Below are positions 1 to 11,296 of a DNA stretch of 64,000 nt, in pieces (within the stretch, counting starts at the first letter, position 1; each line of letters opens with the position of its first letter). The DNA comes from Gluconobacter sp. P1C6_b (GTDB taxonomy: Bacteria; Pseudomonadota; Alphaproteobacteria; Acetobacterales; Acetobacteraceae), in NCBI RefSeq assembly GCF_018811945.1, contig NZ_JACRVU010000003.1, forward strand, positions 62,001 through 126,000, given 5' to 3'. Both the position numbers and the translations under genes were made by a program. The notes below the pieces were generated by a model. The model made no database searches, was not told where the DNA came from, and saw nothing but the letters and a program-made list of their open reading frames with translations.

Positions 1-1
1 T

Positions 2-127
2 CTCATCTGGCTTGAGGCCATTCTCCCGGCCGTCGTCTGCGCGGGCATGCTGTTCCTCGAACAGTGGACCGGAACCGTGCGTCAGACCGCCCCGGCCACC
101 CTGACATCCCCGGGGCCCGCCCGATGA
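2..127 (+). CDS. lptF: LptF, LPS export permease (C-terminal fragment)
   Basis: Only the last 41 codons are inside the window; the 5' part lies before base 1. The visible tail starts with a hydrophobic helix (IWLEAILPAVVCAGMLFL) and ends in a short Pro/Ala/Thr-rich cytoplasmic tail, as expected for the last membrane segment of LptF. Its TGA at 125-127 overlaps the ATG of lptG in an ATGA junction, the usual lptF-lptG arrangement. LptF and LptG form the inner-membrane part of the LptB2FG transporter that extracts lipopolysaccharide. The call rests mainly on this context. Confidence 0.7.
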   Translation, partial: LIWLEAILPAVVCAGMLFLEQWTGTVRQTAPATLTSPGPAR

Positions 128-1314
128 GAGCCATCCCGTCCCCCCGTCTGGGCCCCTGGCTGACATCCCTGTTCCAGGCACTCAGCACCCGCGACGAACA
201 TGCCGGGTTCTCCACGACCCTGGCGATCTACATTGCGCGGCAGTTCATGCTGAGTACCCTGTCCATGGTGCTGGCCCTGACCGGGCTGGTGTCCCTGTTC
301 GATTTCATCGACCTGCTGCGCCGCGCGGCAACCCGGCCCAACGTCCCGGCCAGCCTCATCGTCAAGATCGCGGCCCTGCACGTTCCTTACTACATCATCT
401 ACGTCCTCCCCTTTGGCATCCTGCTGGGCGGGATCGTCTGCTTTTCCCGCCTGACGCGCTCCTCCGAACTCATCGTGGCGCGCGCCGCGGGCATTTCCGC
501 CTGGCAGTTCCTCGCCAGCCCGCTGGCGTGCGCCCTGCTGACCGGCCTGCTGACGACAACCGGCATCTCGGCCCTGTCCTCGACCATGTTCCGCAGCGCC
601 GAAATGCTCGACCAGACCTATCTGCGCACCGGCGGCGGCCCCCTGACGCTCAATGGAGGCGCCCTGTGGCTCAGACAGTCCGATGACGGTCTGGTTCCGC
701 ACGGTGTTGCGATCCTGCATGCCCAGGACGTCCATCTCATTGACGGCGCACTGAAGGTTTCGGGCGTCTCGATCTTCCGCCTCGATGACCGGGACCGCCT
801 GATCGTCCGCGTCGAAGCGCCCCAGGGCGCGCTGGGCGATCACCAGTGGATCCTGCACGGAACCTCGGTGCTCCACCCCGATCACCTGCCGCAGCAGATC
901 GGAGACATGACCCTGCCCTCCGATCTGACGGTCAGCCGCGTTCAGGAAAGTTTCGCATCGCCGGACACCCTCTCCGTCTTCGCACTTCCGGGCTTCATCA
1001 GCCTTCTGGAGCGCTCGGGATTCCCCTCGATCCGGCACAGACTTCATTTCCAGTCGCTACTGGCCCTTCCCATTCTGGCCGGGACCATGGCATTGGTATC
1101 CGCAGGCTTCTCGATGCGCCCGACACGGCGCGGCGGCGTAGCCCGGATGCTGGGATCGGGAATCGCCGCAGGCTTTGCGCTGTTCACCATCTCGAAAGTG
1201 GCCGAACAGTTTGGTGAATCCGGCGCCCTGCCGCCGGTTCTTGCCGCATGGGCGCCGACAGGTGCGGGGCTCTGCCTCGCGGTGGCCCTTTTGCTGCACA
1301 TGGAGGATGGTTGA
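124..1314 (+). CDS. lptG: LptG, LPS export ABC transporter permease
   Basis: Inner-membrane permease of the LptB2FG complex that passes LPS to the periplasmic bridge. The 396-residue protein has a YjgP/YjgQ layout: N-terminal transmembrane helices around residues 37-60 and 80-105, the conserved cytoplasmic coupling segment SSELIVARAAGIS (about 118-130) that contacts LptB, a soluble periplasmic beta-rich middle (about 165-300), and helices near the C terminus. I chose ATG 124 because it forms the ATGA overlap with lptF; an in-frame start at 64 would lie inside lptF. It runs into lptD with a TGATG junction. Confidence 0.9.
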   Translation: MRAIPSPRLGPWLTSLFQALSTRDEHAGFSTTLAIYIARQFMLSTLSMVLALTGLVSLFDFIDLLRRAATRPNVPASLIVKIAALHVPYYIIYVLPFGILLGGIVCFSRLTRSSELIVARAAGISAWQFLASPLACALLTGLLTTTGISALSSTMFRSAEMLDQTYLRTGGGPLTLNGGALWLRQSDDGLVPHGVAILHAQDVHLIDGALKVSGVSIFRLDDRDRLIVRVEAPQGALGDHQWILHGTSVLHPDHLPQQIGDMTLPSDLTVSRVQESFASPDTLSVFALPGFISLLERSGFPSIRHRLHFQSLLALPILAGTMALVSAGFSMRPTRRGGVARMLGSGIAAGFALFTISKVAEQFGESGALPPVLAAWAPTGAGLCLAVALLLHMEDG

Positions 1315-3638
1315 TGACGGTGCCCCTGTGGCTCCCAACACGCGCCCGCAGACGCGCTTCGTTCGTCGGGGCCACGCTGATGGCTGGAACCGCGCTCGTG
1401 GCGCCGCAGAAGATGTCTGCCAACACGATGCAGCGCGACAATTCCCACGTCATCGTCATCGGAAAGCCAACATCCCAGACCGATCCCCTGACCTACCTTG
1501 CGGATAGCGAAAGCTATGCCAAGAACGGCCTGATCACATGGGAGGGCAATGTCCGCGTCTGGCAGGGCGATCACGCCATGCGCGCCGACCGCGTGACCTA
1601 TGACCGCAGCACCGGCATCCTGTCCGCCAAGGGCCATGTCGCCGTCGTGGAACCCGATGGCAGCACGACCTATGCCGATTATGTCGAGTTCAGCCATGGC
1701 ATGCATGACGGCATCGGCAGCGGCATCTATATTCGCATGGAAGACAACGCCAAGCTCGCTGGCAACGGCATGCGCCGCACGAACGGGATGCTCAATGACC
1801 TGACGCATGCCGTCTACACGGCCTGCAAGATCTGCGAGAAGAACCCCGACCTGCCTCCGTTCTGGCAGTTCCAGGCCTTCGACGCGACGCAGGACGTGCA
1901 GCACAAACGGCTCGAATTCGATCATGCCTGGCTGAAAATGCTCGGTCTGCCGGTTTTCTATTTCCCGTTCTTCTCCATGACCGATCCGTCCGTCAAACGG
2001 CAGAGCGGCTTCCTGATGCCGGGCATCAGCCCGCATGACCGCTATCTCGGCACCTATTTCACGCTCCCTTATTTCTGGGCCATTGACGAGCAGCAGGACC
2101 TGACGGTCCGCGGCCTCGTCTCCACCAAGACCGGTCCCGAACTGACGGCGCAGTACCGCAACCGCATGAACTTCGGCTCCGTCGATGTCACGGGCGGCGT
2201 GGCCTACGACACCCATAACGAAAGCGAGTACACCAACACCTTCGGCAACAATGTCGGCTCATCCAGCGAATATGGTGTGCAGGGCTATGTGTTCGGTCGC
2301 GCCAATTTCGCCCTCGACCGCAACTGGCAGCTTGGCGCCAACATCAACGTCGCCAGTTCCGCCAACTACATGCGTGACTACCGCGTCCCCGGCTACGGTC
2401 AGGAAATGCTGAATTCCAATCTGTTCCTCGAAGGATACGGCATTGGCTCCTATATGCGTCTCGACGGACAGGCCTATCAGGGCCTGAATCAGGGCACCAT
2501 CCGCAACTCCGACCTGCCCTGGGCACTTCCGCGGCTGACCTATGCCTTTCAGGGACAGCCCGACATGTTCGGCGGCCGTCTCAGCGTTCAGACGACCGAC
2601 TTCAATCTGTACCGCAAGAACGGCATCAATGATCAGCGAGGCGAAGCGGCCATCCAGTGGGACCGCCCGTTCCACAACAGGCTCGGCCAGCAGTTCCTGC
2701 TGACGGCCCGGCTTGATTCCATGGTCTATCACGCTACCCAGGCCTACCAGCAGCCGACCTACTACACGAACGCCGGAGGCAACCATCTCGTCGGGCAGGT
2801 CCAGCCAACCATCGCCCTGAAGATGAACTGGCCGTTCCTGCGCAGCTTCGCCAAGGGTCACGGCTCACAGATCCTGGAACCGATCGCCCAGATCATTGCT
2901 GCTCCCAACACCGGCAACTCGCAGAACCGCAACATCCCCAACGAAGACAGCCTGTCCTACGAGTTCACGGACACCACGCTGTTTTCCCTCAACCGCTATC
3001 TGGGCACGGACCGTCTCGACGGCGGCCTCCGCGCGAATGTGGGCATCCATCAGAACTGGTCCTGGAACGGCCACGCCATCGACATGCTCGTCGGCGAAAG
3101 CTTCCAGGAACATATCGACCACAACCGCCTGCCCTATTCCGGCCTCGACCATCACCTGTCGGACCCGGTGGGGCGCCTGCGCGTCAGCCCGAACCAGTAT
3201 GTCGATGTCACGGCCCGCGGCCGCTTTAACCCGTGGACCCACCAGTTCGACTACGGCGAAGGTCTCATCAGCACCGGCGTTCCGATGTTCCGCCTGACAG
3301 GTGGCTACGTCTATGCACCCGTGACACCATATTATTATTATGCGACAGATTTCCGCGAATCCGGCCCGAACGCGCCATATCTGGTCAAGACGAGCGAAGT
3401 GACAGGCGGATTTTCAGCCCACTGGCGCAATTACCATGCGTCCGGCTTCTTCCGTCGCAGCCTGTCCCGGAAACAGTTCGTCGCAAACGGTGGCACGATC
3501 GGCTATTCCAATGACTGTTTCGGGCTGGATATCATGTACATCAAACAATACACCCGTATCGGCGGCGAACAGCGAAACGAGACCATCCTGTTCAACTTCA
3601 CGTTCAAGACGATCGGCACCTTCGGAATCAACGGTTGA
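1314..3638 (+). CDS. lptD: LptD, outer-membrane LPS assembly protein
   Basis: Beta-barrel protein that inserts LPS into the outer leaflet together with LptE. The ATG at 1314 overlaps the lptG stop and gives 774 residues with a signal-peptide-like N terminus (basic residues, then a hydrophobic stretch at about 16-30). An OstA-type N-terminal domain (about 55-150) follows, including LTYLADSESYAKNGLITWEG, then the long aromatic-rich LptD barrel. Cysteines occur as a CKIC pair (171 and 174) and a single one near the end (735), a pattern compatible with the inter-domain disulfides of the family. It is followed directly by surA, whose product helps fold it. Confidence 0.93.
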   Translation: MTVPLWLPTRARRRASFVGATLMAGTALVAPQKMSANTMQRDNSHVIVIGKPTSQTDPLTYLADSESYAKNGLITWEGNVRVWQGDHAMRADRVTYDRSTGILSAKGHVAVVEPDGSTTYADYVEFSHGMHDGIGSGIYIRMEDNAKLAGNGMRRTNGMLNDLTHAVYTACKICEKNPDLPPFWQFQAFDATQDVQHKRLEFDHAWLKMLGLPVFYFPFFSMTDPSVKRQSGFLMPGISPHDRYLGTYFTLPYFWAIDEQQDLTVRGLVSTKTGPELTAQYRNRMNFGSVDVTGGVAYDTHNESEYTNTFGNNVGSSSEYGVQGYVFGRANFALDRNWQLGANINVASSANYMRDYRVPGYGQEMLNSNLFLEGYGIGSYMRLDGQAYQGLNQGTIRNSDLPWALPRLTYAFQGQPDMFGGRLSVQTTDFNLYRKNGINDQRGEAAIQWDRPFHNRLGQQFLLTARLDSMVYHATQAYQQPTYYTNAGGNHLVGQVQPTIALKMNWPFLRSFAKGHGSQILEPIAQIIAAPNTGNSQNRNIPNEDSLSYEFTDTTLFSLNRYLGTDRLDGGLRANVGIHQNWSWNGHAIDMLVGESFQEHIDHNRLPYSGLDHHLSDPVGRLRVSPNQYVDVTARGRFNPWTHQFDYGEGLISTGVPMFRLTGGYVYAPVTPYYYYATDFRESGPNAPYLVKTSEVTGGFSAHWRNYHASGFFRRSLSRKQFVANGGTIGYSNDCFGLDIMYIKQYTRIGGEQRNETILFNFTFKTIGTFGING

Positions 3639-3640
3639 GC

Positions 3641-5014
3641 ATGTCCAAGACCCACTGCATCGCCTCTACGGCCCTGGCTGCCCTGCTCGCCTTCTCGGCA
3701 GCCCTCCCCGCCACGGCCGCCCCGCATCACAAGGCGGACCCGAAAGCGGCTTCGAAAACTGCGGCGACCAAGCAGGAAGCTCCTCCGGCCAAGCCGCCCG
3801 AGGACCAGATTCTGGCCGTTATCAACGGACAGGTCCTCACGCAGCGTGACGTGGACAACCGCGCAAAGCTCTTCGTGCTCTCGACCGGCCTGCCCATCAG
3901 CCCGGAAATCATGAACCGCATGCGCGGCCAGATCATCCACCAGCTGATCGACGAGCGCCTGAAAACGCAGGAAATCCTGAAACTCCACATCAACGTGGAA
4001 CCGGACCAGATCGCTGGCGCCATCTCGAATATCGAACAGCGCAACGGCATGCCCAAGAACGCCCTGCGGGACCGTCTGGCCTCGGACGGCGTGTCGCTGA
4101 CAACGCTGATCGACCAGATCCGCGTGCAGATCGGCTGGATGCAGGTCCTGCGTGAAAAACTGGGCGAGGAAGGCCGGATCACCGCCACCCAGATCAGCCA
4201 GCGCGAACAGGCCCTTCAGGCCGAGCAGGGACGCGCCCAGTATTTCATGAGCGAGATCTTCGTTCCCGTGGCCGACCCGCGTCATGACGAAAACGAACTC
4301 GCCTTCACCAAGACAATCATTTCCCAGCTCCGCGAAGGTGCGCCCTTCCCGATCGTGGCCGCCCAGTTCTCGCAAGCCCAGTCGGCCCTCGATGGCGGTT
4401 CCATGGGCTGGGTGCAGGAAGACAACCTCGACCCGCAGGTCGTCAACATCGTCCGCCAGATGCCGATCGGCGCCATTTCCAATCCGATCCAGGTTGCGGG
4501 CGGTTTCGTGATCGCCACCGTTCAGTCAAAGCGCGTGGTCGGCAAGCAGATGGGCACCCTGCTCGACCTGCGACAGGCCTTCTTCCCGTTCGATGCGCCC
4601 CTGAACCCGCAGAACCCGACCGAACAGCAGCGTGCCGCCCTGCAGAAGGCGACAACAGCCGTGCAGACGGTCCATAGCTGTGACGCCATGGAAGCGCTCA
4701 ACAAATCCCTTGGGGAAAAGCGTCCCAGCAATCCGGGCTCGCAAATCCTCGAGCGCCTGATGCCCCAGATGAAGGCGGTTCTCGAAGCACTCCCTCCCAA
4801 CAGGGTCAGCCGTCCGCTGGTCTCAATGGACGGTATTGCCCTGCTCATGGTCTGCAATCGCCAGCAGAAAAACCTAGCTCAGCAGAGCCCGAGCGAAATC
4901 GCCGATCAGCTCATGAACGAGCGTGTCGAGCAGGCCTCCCGCCAGCTTCAGCGCGACCTTCAGCGTCGCGCGATCATCGAGATGCGTCCCGCCGCCAAGA
5001 CGGCCTTCAACTGA
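3641..5014 (+). CDS. surA: SurA-like periplasmic peptidyl-prolyl isomerase / chaperone
   Basis: Periplasmic chaperone for outer-membrane proteins such as LptD. The 457-residue protein has a signal peptide (hydrophobic AALAALLAFSAALPATAA), a SurA N-terminal domain (about 50-180, beginning DQILAVINGQVLTQRDV), one clear parvulin domain (about 205-305, with GGSMGWVQEDNL and GGFVIATV), and a weak second parvulin-like region. ATG 3641 is preferred over a TTG two codons earlier at 3635, which overlaps the lptD stop. The gene is translationally close to lptD upstream and rsmA downstream. Confidence 0.9.
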   Translation: MSKTHCIASTALAALLAFSAALPATAAPHHKADPKAASKTAATKQEAPPAKPPEDQILAVINGQVLTQRDVDNRAKLFVLSTGLPISPEIMNRMRGQIIHQLIDERLKTQEILKLHINVEPDQIAGAISNIEQRNGMPKNALRDRLASDGVSLTTLIDQIRVQIGWMQVLREKLGEEGRITATQISQREQALQAEQGRAQYFMSEIFVPVADPRHDENELAFTKTIISQLREGAPFPIVAAQFSQAQSALDGGSMGWVQEDNLDPQVVNIVRQMPIGAISNPIQVAGGFVIATVQSKRVVGKQMGTLLDLRQAFFPFDAPLNPQNPTEQQRAALQKATTAVQTVHSCDAMEALNKSLGEKRPSNPGSQILERLMPQMKAVLEALPPNRVSRPLVSMDGIALLMVCNRQQKNLAQQSPSEIADQLMNERVEQASRQLQRDLQRRAIIEMRPAAKTAFN

Positions 5015-5015
5015 C

Positions 5016-5834
5016 GTGTTCCTTCCCTCACTGCGTGACACCATCCAGGCCCATGGCCTGGATGCGAAAAAATCCCTCGGCCAGCACTTCCTTCTCGATC
5101 CGGGCATCTGCGCCCGGATCGCGGCCCTGGGCGGCGATCTGACAGGACGCAGCGTCGTCGAAATCGGACCCGGCCCCGGCGGCCTGACCCGCGCCCTGCT
5201 GGACACCCCTGCCAGCCGCGTCGATGTCGTGGAAATCGATGAGCGCGCCTGGCCCCTGCTGGACGAACTGGCCACTTACTACCCGGACCGCCTGCATGTC
5301 GTCCGCCAGGATGCCCTGAAGCTGGATGCTGCGGCTCTGGCTTCTGCTCCGCGCCAGATCATTGCGAACCTGCCCTATAACGTTGCCACCCCCCTACTCG
5401 TGGGCTGGCTGCGTCAGGCATCGCAGTGGGAACGGCTCTCGCTCATGTTCCAGCTTGAAGTCGCGGAACGCATCTGCGCGGCTCCGGGAAGCTCGGCTTA
5501 CGGACGCCTTGCGGTGCTCTCGCAATGGTGCGCTTCATGCTCGGTCGCCCTGCGCATCCCGCCAGCCGCGTTCTCGCCGCCACCCAAGGTCCATTCCGCA
5601 GTGGCCGTCATCATCCCCCATGCCGAACAGCCTTCTCCGCAGCTGTTCCGCGCCATGGAACAGGTCACGGCTGCCGCCTTCGGACAGCGCCGCAAGATGC
5701 TGCGCTCCTCGCTGAAATCCATCGGCGGCGAGCGTCTGCTGGAACAGGCCGAAATCGAGCCAACCCGCCGGGCCGAAACGCTCTCGGTCGCCGAATTCGC
5801 GCGGCTGGCGGAACTGAATCTCGCCAGCCGCTGA
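5016..5834 (+). CDS. rsmA: RsmA (KsgA), 16S rRNA A1518/A1519 dimethyltransferase
   Basis: Methylates two adenines near the 3' end of 16S rRNA with S-adenosylmethionine. Visible motifs are the N-terminal SLGQHFLLD, SAM motif I VEIGPGPGGLTRALL, the acidic loop VEIDERAW, and the catalytic NLPYN with Asn118. The GTG at 5016 lies one base after the surA stop and gives 272 residues, normal for the family; an upstream in-frame start at 4923 would lie inside surA. In many alphaproteobacteria pdxA sits between surA and rsmA, but here the two are directly adjacent. Confidence 0.95.
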   Translation: MFLPSLRDTIQAHGLDAKKSLGQHFLLDPGICARIAALGGDLTGRSVVEIGPGPGGLTRALLDTPASRVDVVEIDERAWPLLDELATYYPDRLHVVRQDALKLDAAALASAPRQIIANLPYNVATPLLVGWLRQASQWERLSLMFQLEVAERICAAPGSSAYGRLAVLSQWCASCSVALRIPPAAFSPPPKVHSAVAVIIPHAEQPSPQLFRAMEQVTAAAFGQRRKMLRSSLKSIGGERLLEQAEIEPTRRAETLSVAEFARLAELNLASR

Positions 5835-5840
5835 GGCTCC

Positions 5841-7061
5841 TTACGACGTCGCGCTTTCCCGTTCACGCTCGAACATGTAGTCCCGCGTGAACGGCACCGC
5901 GTCGATCGACCGGGTCAGCTGGAGCTGGAAGTTCATGTGGCCCTGCACCCGGAACGCAAGCTCGGCCCCCACGAGATAGAACTCGAACATCCTGACAAAC
6001 CGCTCGTCATACAGCGCCTGGATCTTGTCGCGATTGGCGTCGAAACGCTTGCGCCATTCCGCCAGGGTGCGTGCATAATGAAGGCGCAGCACTTCACAGT
6101 CCGTCATCCATAGCCCCGACCGCTCAATGGCCGCCAGTGTCTCGCTCAGCGCAGGCGAGTATCCACCCGGGAAAATGTATTTCTGGATCCAGGGATTGGT
6201 CGTCCCCGGCCCGTCCATTCGTCCGATGGAATGAATCAGCGCCACACCATCCGGCTTGAGGCAGGCTTTCAGCTGACTGAAAAATGCCTCGAACTGCGGC
6301 GGCCCGACATGCTCGAACATACCTACCGAGACGATCCGGTCGAACTGCTGATGCAGGTTGCGGTAGTCGATCAGCTCGAAGCGCACCTGATCCTCAAGCC
6401 CCTCGTCCTTCGCCCGCTTCCGCGCCACCTCGAGCTGCTCGCGTGACAGCGTGATGCCAAGGACCTTCGCGCCATAGTCCTTCGCCAGCGTCAGGGCCAT
6501 GCCACCCCAGCCACAGCCGATATCGAGCACCTCGAGCCCTGGACGATCCAGATTGAGCTTGGACGCGATATGCCGCTTCTTTGCGATCTGCGCCTCTTCC
6601 AGCGTCATGTCTTCACGCGCGAAATAGGCGCAGGAATACTGCCGGTCCCTGTCCAGGAACAGATCGTACAGCGTGCCGTTCAGATCATAGTGATGCGCGA
6701 CATTGCTGCGGGATTTCTTGAGCGAATTGAGCGTCTTCCACGCCCGCGTCACATAGCGCAGACGATCCTCGATCTCTTCAAAGACATGCCCGTGCCCGTT
6801 GATGTTCTCCATCAGGACCGTCAGCAGCGTCTCAAGCGTACAGCCATCGGGCACGATACTGCCCGCCATGTATTCCTCACCGAACGCCAGACCGGAATTG
6901 ATGATCAGGGCCCGCTCCGCCTGTTTGTTGAGCAGATGAAGTCCGGCTTCCAGTCCCGGCTTGCGGCCACGATAAGTGCGGACAGCACCATCACTGAACG
7001 TGACCCTCAGGCTTCCTGTCTGGATGAACTTCCTCAAGACAAAATCCAGAATCCGTTTCAT
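5841..7061 (-). CDS. cfa: Cyclopropane-fatty-acyl-phospholipid synthase
   Basis: Transfers a methylene group from S-adenosylmethionine to cis double bonds of membrane phospholipid acyl chains, an acid and alcohol stress adaptation. The protein has the SAM-binding motif LDIGCGWGG in its middle, followed by LGITLSREQLEVARKRAKDE and the SVGMFEHVG segment typical of the CFA family. I chose the ATG at 7061 (MKRILDFVLRKF, 406 residues); upstream codons to 7136 stay open but run into the rplI terminator. It converges with rsmA, only 6 bp away. Confidence 0.92.
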   Translation of the reverse strand: MKRILDFVLRKFIQTGSLRVTFSDGAVRTYRGRKPGLEAGLHLLNKQAERALIINSGLAFGEEYMAGSIVPDGCTLETLLTVLMENINGHGHVFEEIEDRLRYVTRAWKTLNSLKKSRSNVAHHYDLNGTLYDLFLDRDRQYSCAYFAREDMTLEEAQIAKKRHIASKLNLDRPGLEVLDIGCGWGGMALTLAKDYGAKVLGITLSREQLEVARKRAKDEGLEDQVRFELIDYRNLHQQFDRIVSVGMFEHVGPPQFEAFFSQLKACLKPDGVALIHSIGRMDGPGTTNPWIQKYIFPGGYSPALSETLAAIERSGLWMTDCEVLRLHYARTLAEWRKRFDANRDKIQALYDERFVRMFEFYLVGAELAFRVQGHMNFQLQLTRSIDAVPFTRDYMFERERESATS

Positions 7062-7136
7062 TCCGATCTCCTGTTTCCAATACCGGGAAAAAGCCCGAAC
7101 AGGTCTGGAGTTGTACTCCTCCGGAAGAACAGACAC

Positions 7137-7174
7137 AAAAAAACCCGGCCGGGGATATTCCCGGCCGGGTTTTT
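7137..7174 (-). terminator. Rho-independent terminator after rplI
   Basis: An 11-bp GC-rich stem (7143-7153 with 7160-7170, arms ACCCGGCCGGG and CCCGGCCGGGT) around a 6-base loop. It is flanked by an A run on one side and a T run on the other, so it could work in both directions. It lies just downstream of rplI and upstream of cfa, and so ends the rpsF-rpsR-rplI transcript. Confidence 0.9.
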
Positions 7175-7199
7175 CAGGACAAGGTCCTCGGTAAAAGCC

Positions 7200-7790
7200 T
7201 TACGCTTCTTCCGATGCCTCGGCAGCTTCGGCAGCAGCCTCTTCGGCGGCGTTCTCAGCCTGCAGTTCACCAAGGATGTTCTCATCCTCGTCCTGCACGC
7301 CGATGGCTTCGCCACGAGCCTGACGCTCTGCTTCTTCAGCGGAACGGGCAACGTTGACCGTCAGCGGAATGGACACTTCCGGATGCAGCACGATGCGTGC
7401 TTCCGTCAGGCCAAGCTGCTTGATCGGGTGTGCCAGAACAACCTGCTGACGGGAGATCGTCAGGCCGGCTTCCGTAGCGGCAGCCGCGATGTCGCGGGTG
7501 CTGACGGAGCCGTACAGGCTTCCGCTATCACCAGCCTGACGGATGATGACGACGGACAGCTCATGCATGCGCTCGGCAAGACGCTCGGCCTCTTCACGCT
7601 TCTTGAGGTTCTGGGCCTCAAGCTGGGCGCGCTCGGTCTCGAAACGCTTCTTGTTGGCAACCGTGGCGCGCATGGCCTTGGCCTGGGGCAGCAGGAAGTT
7701 ACGGGCATAACCCGGCTTCACGTGCACCAGGTCGCCCATCTGGCCGAGATGCTCGACCCGCTGCAGCAGGATCAGTGCGGTCTGGGACAT
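7200..7790 (-). CDS. rplI: 50S ribosomal protein L9
   Basis: Large-subunit ribosomal protein L9. The N-terminal domain is clear ([32 protein letters not shown]), followed by the long connecting helix and the C-terminal domain ([20 protein letters not shown]). At 196 residues it is about 45 longer than the usual ~150; the extra part is an Ala/Glu-rich acidic tail. It is the last gene of the rpsF-rpsR-rplI operon and is followed by a strong terminator. Confidence 0.97.
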   Translation of the reverse strand: MSQTALILLQRVEHLGQMGDLVHVKPGYARNFLLPQAKAMRATVANKKRFETERAQLEAQNLKKREEAERLAERMHELSVVIIRQAGDSGSLYGSVSTRDIAAAATEAGLTISRQQVVLAHPIKQLGLTEARIVLHPEVSIPLTVNVARSAEEAERQARGEAIGVQDEDENILGELQAENAAEEAAAEAAEASEEA

Positions 7791-7800
7791 GATGCTCTCC

Positions 7801-8091
7801 TCAGTTCACGACGTAGGGGAGCAGGGCGAGGAAACGGGCGCGCTTGATCGCCTGTGCCAGCTCACGCTGCTTCTTGGCCGAAACGGCCGTGATGCGGCTC
7901 GGCACGATCTTGCCGCGCTCCGAAAGGAAGCGGCTCAGCAGACGCACGTCCTTGTAGTCGATCTTCGGCGCGTTGGGGCCGGAGAACGGGCAGGACTTGC
8001 GACGACGGTAGAACGGACGACGTGCGCCAACTGCCGTGCGACGGGCAGCCGGGTTCACTTCGTTGACGTCGGGAGTGATGGTCTCGGACAT
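7801..8091 (-). CDS. rpsR: 30S ribosomal protein S18
   Basis: Small-subunit protein that pairs with S6 on the platform. The 96-residue sequence has a basic N terminus ([15 protein letters not shown]) and the family core [33 protein letters not shown], split here by function into the helix and the rRNA-binding SRIT segment. It lies between rpsF (5 bp gap) and rplI (10 bp gap), the standard order. Confidence 0.97.
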   Translation of the reverse strand: MSETITPDVNEVNPAARRTAVGARRPFYRRRKSCPFSGPNAPKIDYKDVRLLSRFLSERGKIVPSRITAVSAKKQRELAQAIKRARFLALLPYVVN

Positions 8092-8096
8092 GTTTC

Positions 8097-8579
8097 TTAC
8101 TCCGCTCCGGCCGTCTCACGAGCATCGTCCTGCTCGCCACGTGCACGATATTCCTCACGGTCTTCGCTGCTGCGACGGGGACCGCCACGGCCGCTCTCGA
8201 AACGACCGGCCGGCTTGGAGCCGCCACGGAAGTTGCCGCGATCGCCACGATCGTCGCTCTTGCGAGCCAGAACCGGAGACGGGTTCTCGTCGATCTCGTC
8301 AACGCGCAGCGTCAGAACGCGCAGCACGTCTTCGTTCAGGCCCAGCTGACGCTCCAGCTCGCGCAGCGTGTCGGGGGTGCAGTCAAGGCCCAGCAGGACG
8401 TAATGGCCCTTGCGGTTCTTCTTGATGCGGTATGCGAGCGAACGCAGGCCCCAGAACTCGCGCTTCTGGATGGAACCGCCGTTGTCCTTGAGCAGGGTTT
8501 CGATGGTCTCGACCAGGGTTTCCACCTGAGCCTGCGACACATCGTTACGTGCGATGAGCACGCTTTCATACAATGGCAT
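8097..8579 (-). CDS. rpsF: 30S ribosomal protein S6
   Basis: First gene of the rpsF-rpsR-rplI operon. The N-terminal 100 residues carry the S6 fold ([38 protein letters not shown]). The last 60 residues are an Arg/Gly/Asp/Glu-rich, probably disordered extension ([20 protein letters not shown] and onward), making it 160 residues against about 95-135 elsewhere. Such tails are common in alphaproteobacterial S6. Confidence 0.97.
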   Translation of the reverse strand: MPLYESVLIARNDVSQAQVETLVETIETLLKDNGGSIQKREFWGLRSLAYRIKKNRKGHYVLLGLDCTPDTLRELERQLGLNEDVLRVLTLRVDEIDENPSPVLARKSDDRGDRGNFRGGSKPAGRFESGRGGPRRSSEDREEYRARGEQDDARETAGAE

Positions 8580-8616
8580 GAATACTCCCTTCGGATGAGG
8601 TCAACCCGCGACTGGC

Positions 8617-8632
8617 TCCGGCCCATGCCGGA
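8617..8632 (-). promoter_or_regulatory. Hairpin in the rpsF leader
   Basis: TCCGGC-CCAT-GCCGGA is a perfect 6-bp inverted repeat with a 4-base loop, 38 bp upstream of the rpsF start. The rpsF operon is known in several bacteria to be autoregulated by an S6:S18-binding leader RNA, so this hairpin could be part of such an element. I cannot show the full consensus here. Confidence 0.3.
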
Positions 8633-8738
8633 AACAGGGCCCATGTTTCAGGGCACGGGTATAGCCGGTGCGATGCCACATCGCCCGGCAGGGAAAGGCG
8701 GCATTAATCACACCATGCGTCTCAAGGCAAGTCCTGCC

Positions 8739-9314
8739 TCAGAGTCGCTTCAGCCTTTGCGGCACATATTCGTCCGGAACATCCCAGCTTTCCGGTACGA
8801 CATACCGGAGCTCAAATCCCGCCCGCCGGTAATTCGGCAGCGCATGGGGATGATCGAGCGTGCAGGTATTGACCCGCAGACGCCAGCTTCCGACCCCGAA
8901 GGCCCGGGCCACGGCATGATCCAGAAGCGCACGCCCCAGACCGCGCCCCATCCCCCGCGACAGAAGGCCGAAATAGGCCAGATTGGCATCCCCGCCCTGC
9001 CTCAGATCCAGTTCATAGAACCCGAGCGGCTCACCGGAACCGTCACGCAGGACCATGAAATGAACGGCAGGATCATGAAGAATCCCCGCCAGTTCCGCAT
9101 CCGGCATCGACCGGCGCATCCACCAGCAGTAGTCCTGCCCCACCCCCGCATACAGGACGCGATAAAGGGGTACGGCCTCATCCCCCGTCACACGGGACAG
9201 GGAATATCCTTCCGGCAGAACAGGCGACGGACGGGGAGAGCGTGTCTCCAGAAAGATGACATCCACCGCAAGACGGGTGGATGTCCCTTTCGGCTTAAGC
9301 CAGTCCGGCAGCAT
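8739..9314 (-). CDS. GNAT-family N-acetyltransferase
   Basis: A 191-residue acetyl-CoA-dependent transferase of unknown substrate. The acetyl-CoA binding stretch is visible as GLLSRGMGRGLGRALLDHAV (R-x-G-x-G type), preceded by the beta strand GFYELDLRQGGDANLAYFG and followed by RLRVNTCTLDHPHAL. It starts 23 bp downstream of the rpoD stop on the same strand and is probably co-transcribed with it or transcribed from its read-through. Confidence 0.82.
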   Translation of the reverse strand: MLPDWLKPKGTSTRLAVDVIFLETRSPRPSPVLPEGYSLSRVTGDEAVPLYRVLYAGVGQDYCWWMRRSMPDAELAGILHDPAVHFMVLRDGSGEPLGFYELDLRQGGDANLAYFGLLSRGMGRGLGRALLDHAVARAFGVGSWRLRVNTCTLDHPHALPNYRRAGFELRYVVPESWDVPDEYVPQRLKRL

Positions 9315-9337
9315 CGCCCCGGTCCCGCGCCCGACGA

Positions 9338-11296
<1,959 letters not shown>

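Noticed and set aside
7062-7136. N-terminal extension of the cyclopropane synthase
   Set aside because: The extra 25 codons reach the rplI terminator and are not family-like; ATG 7061 fits better.
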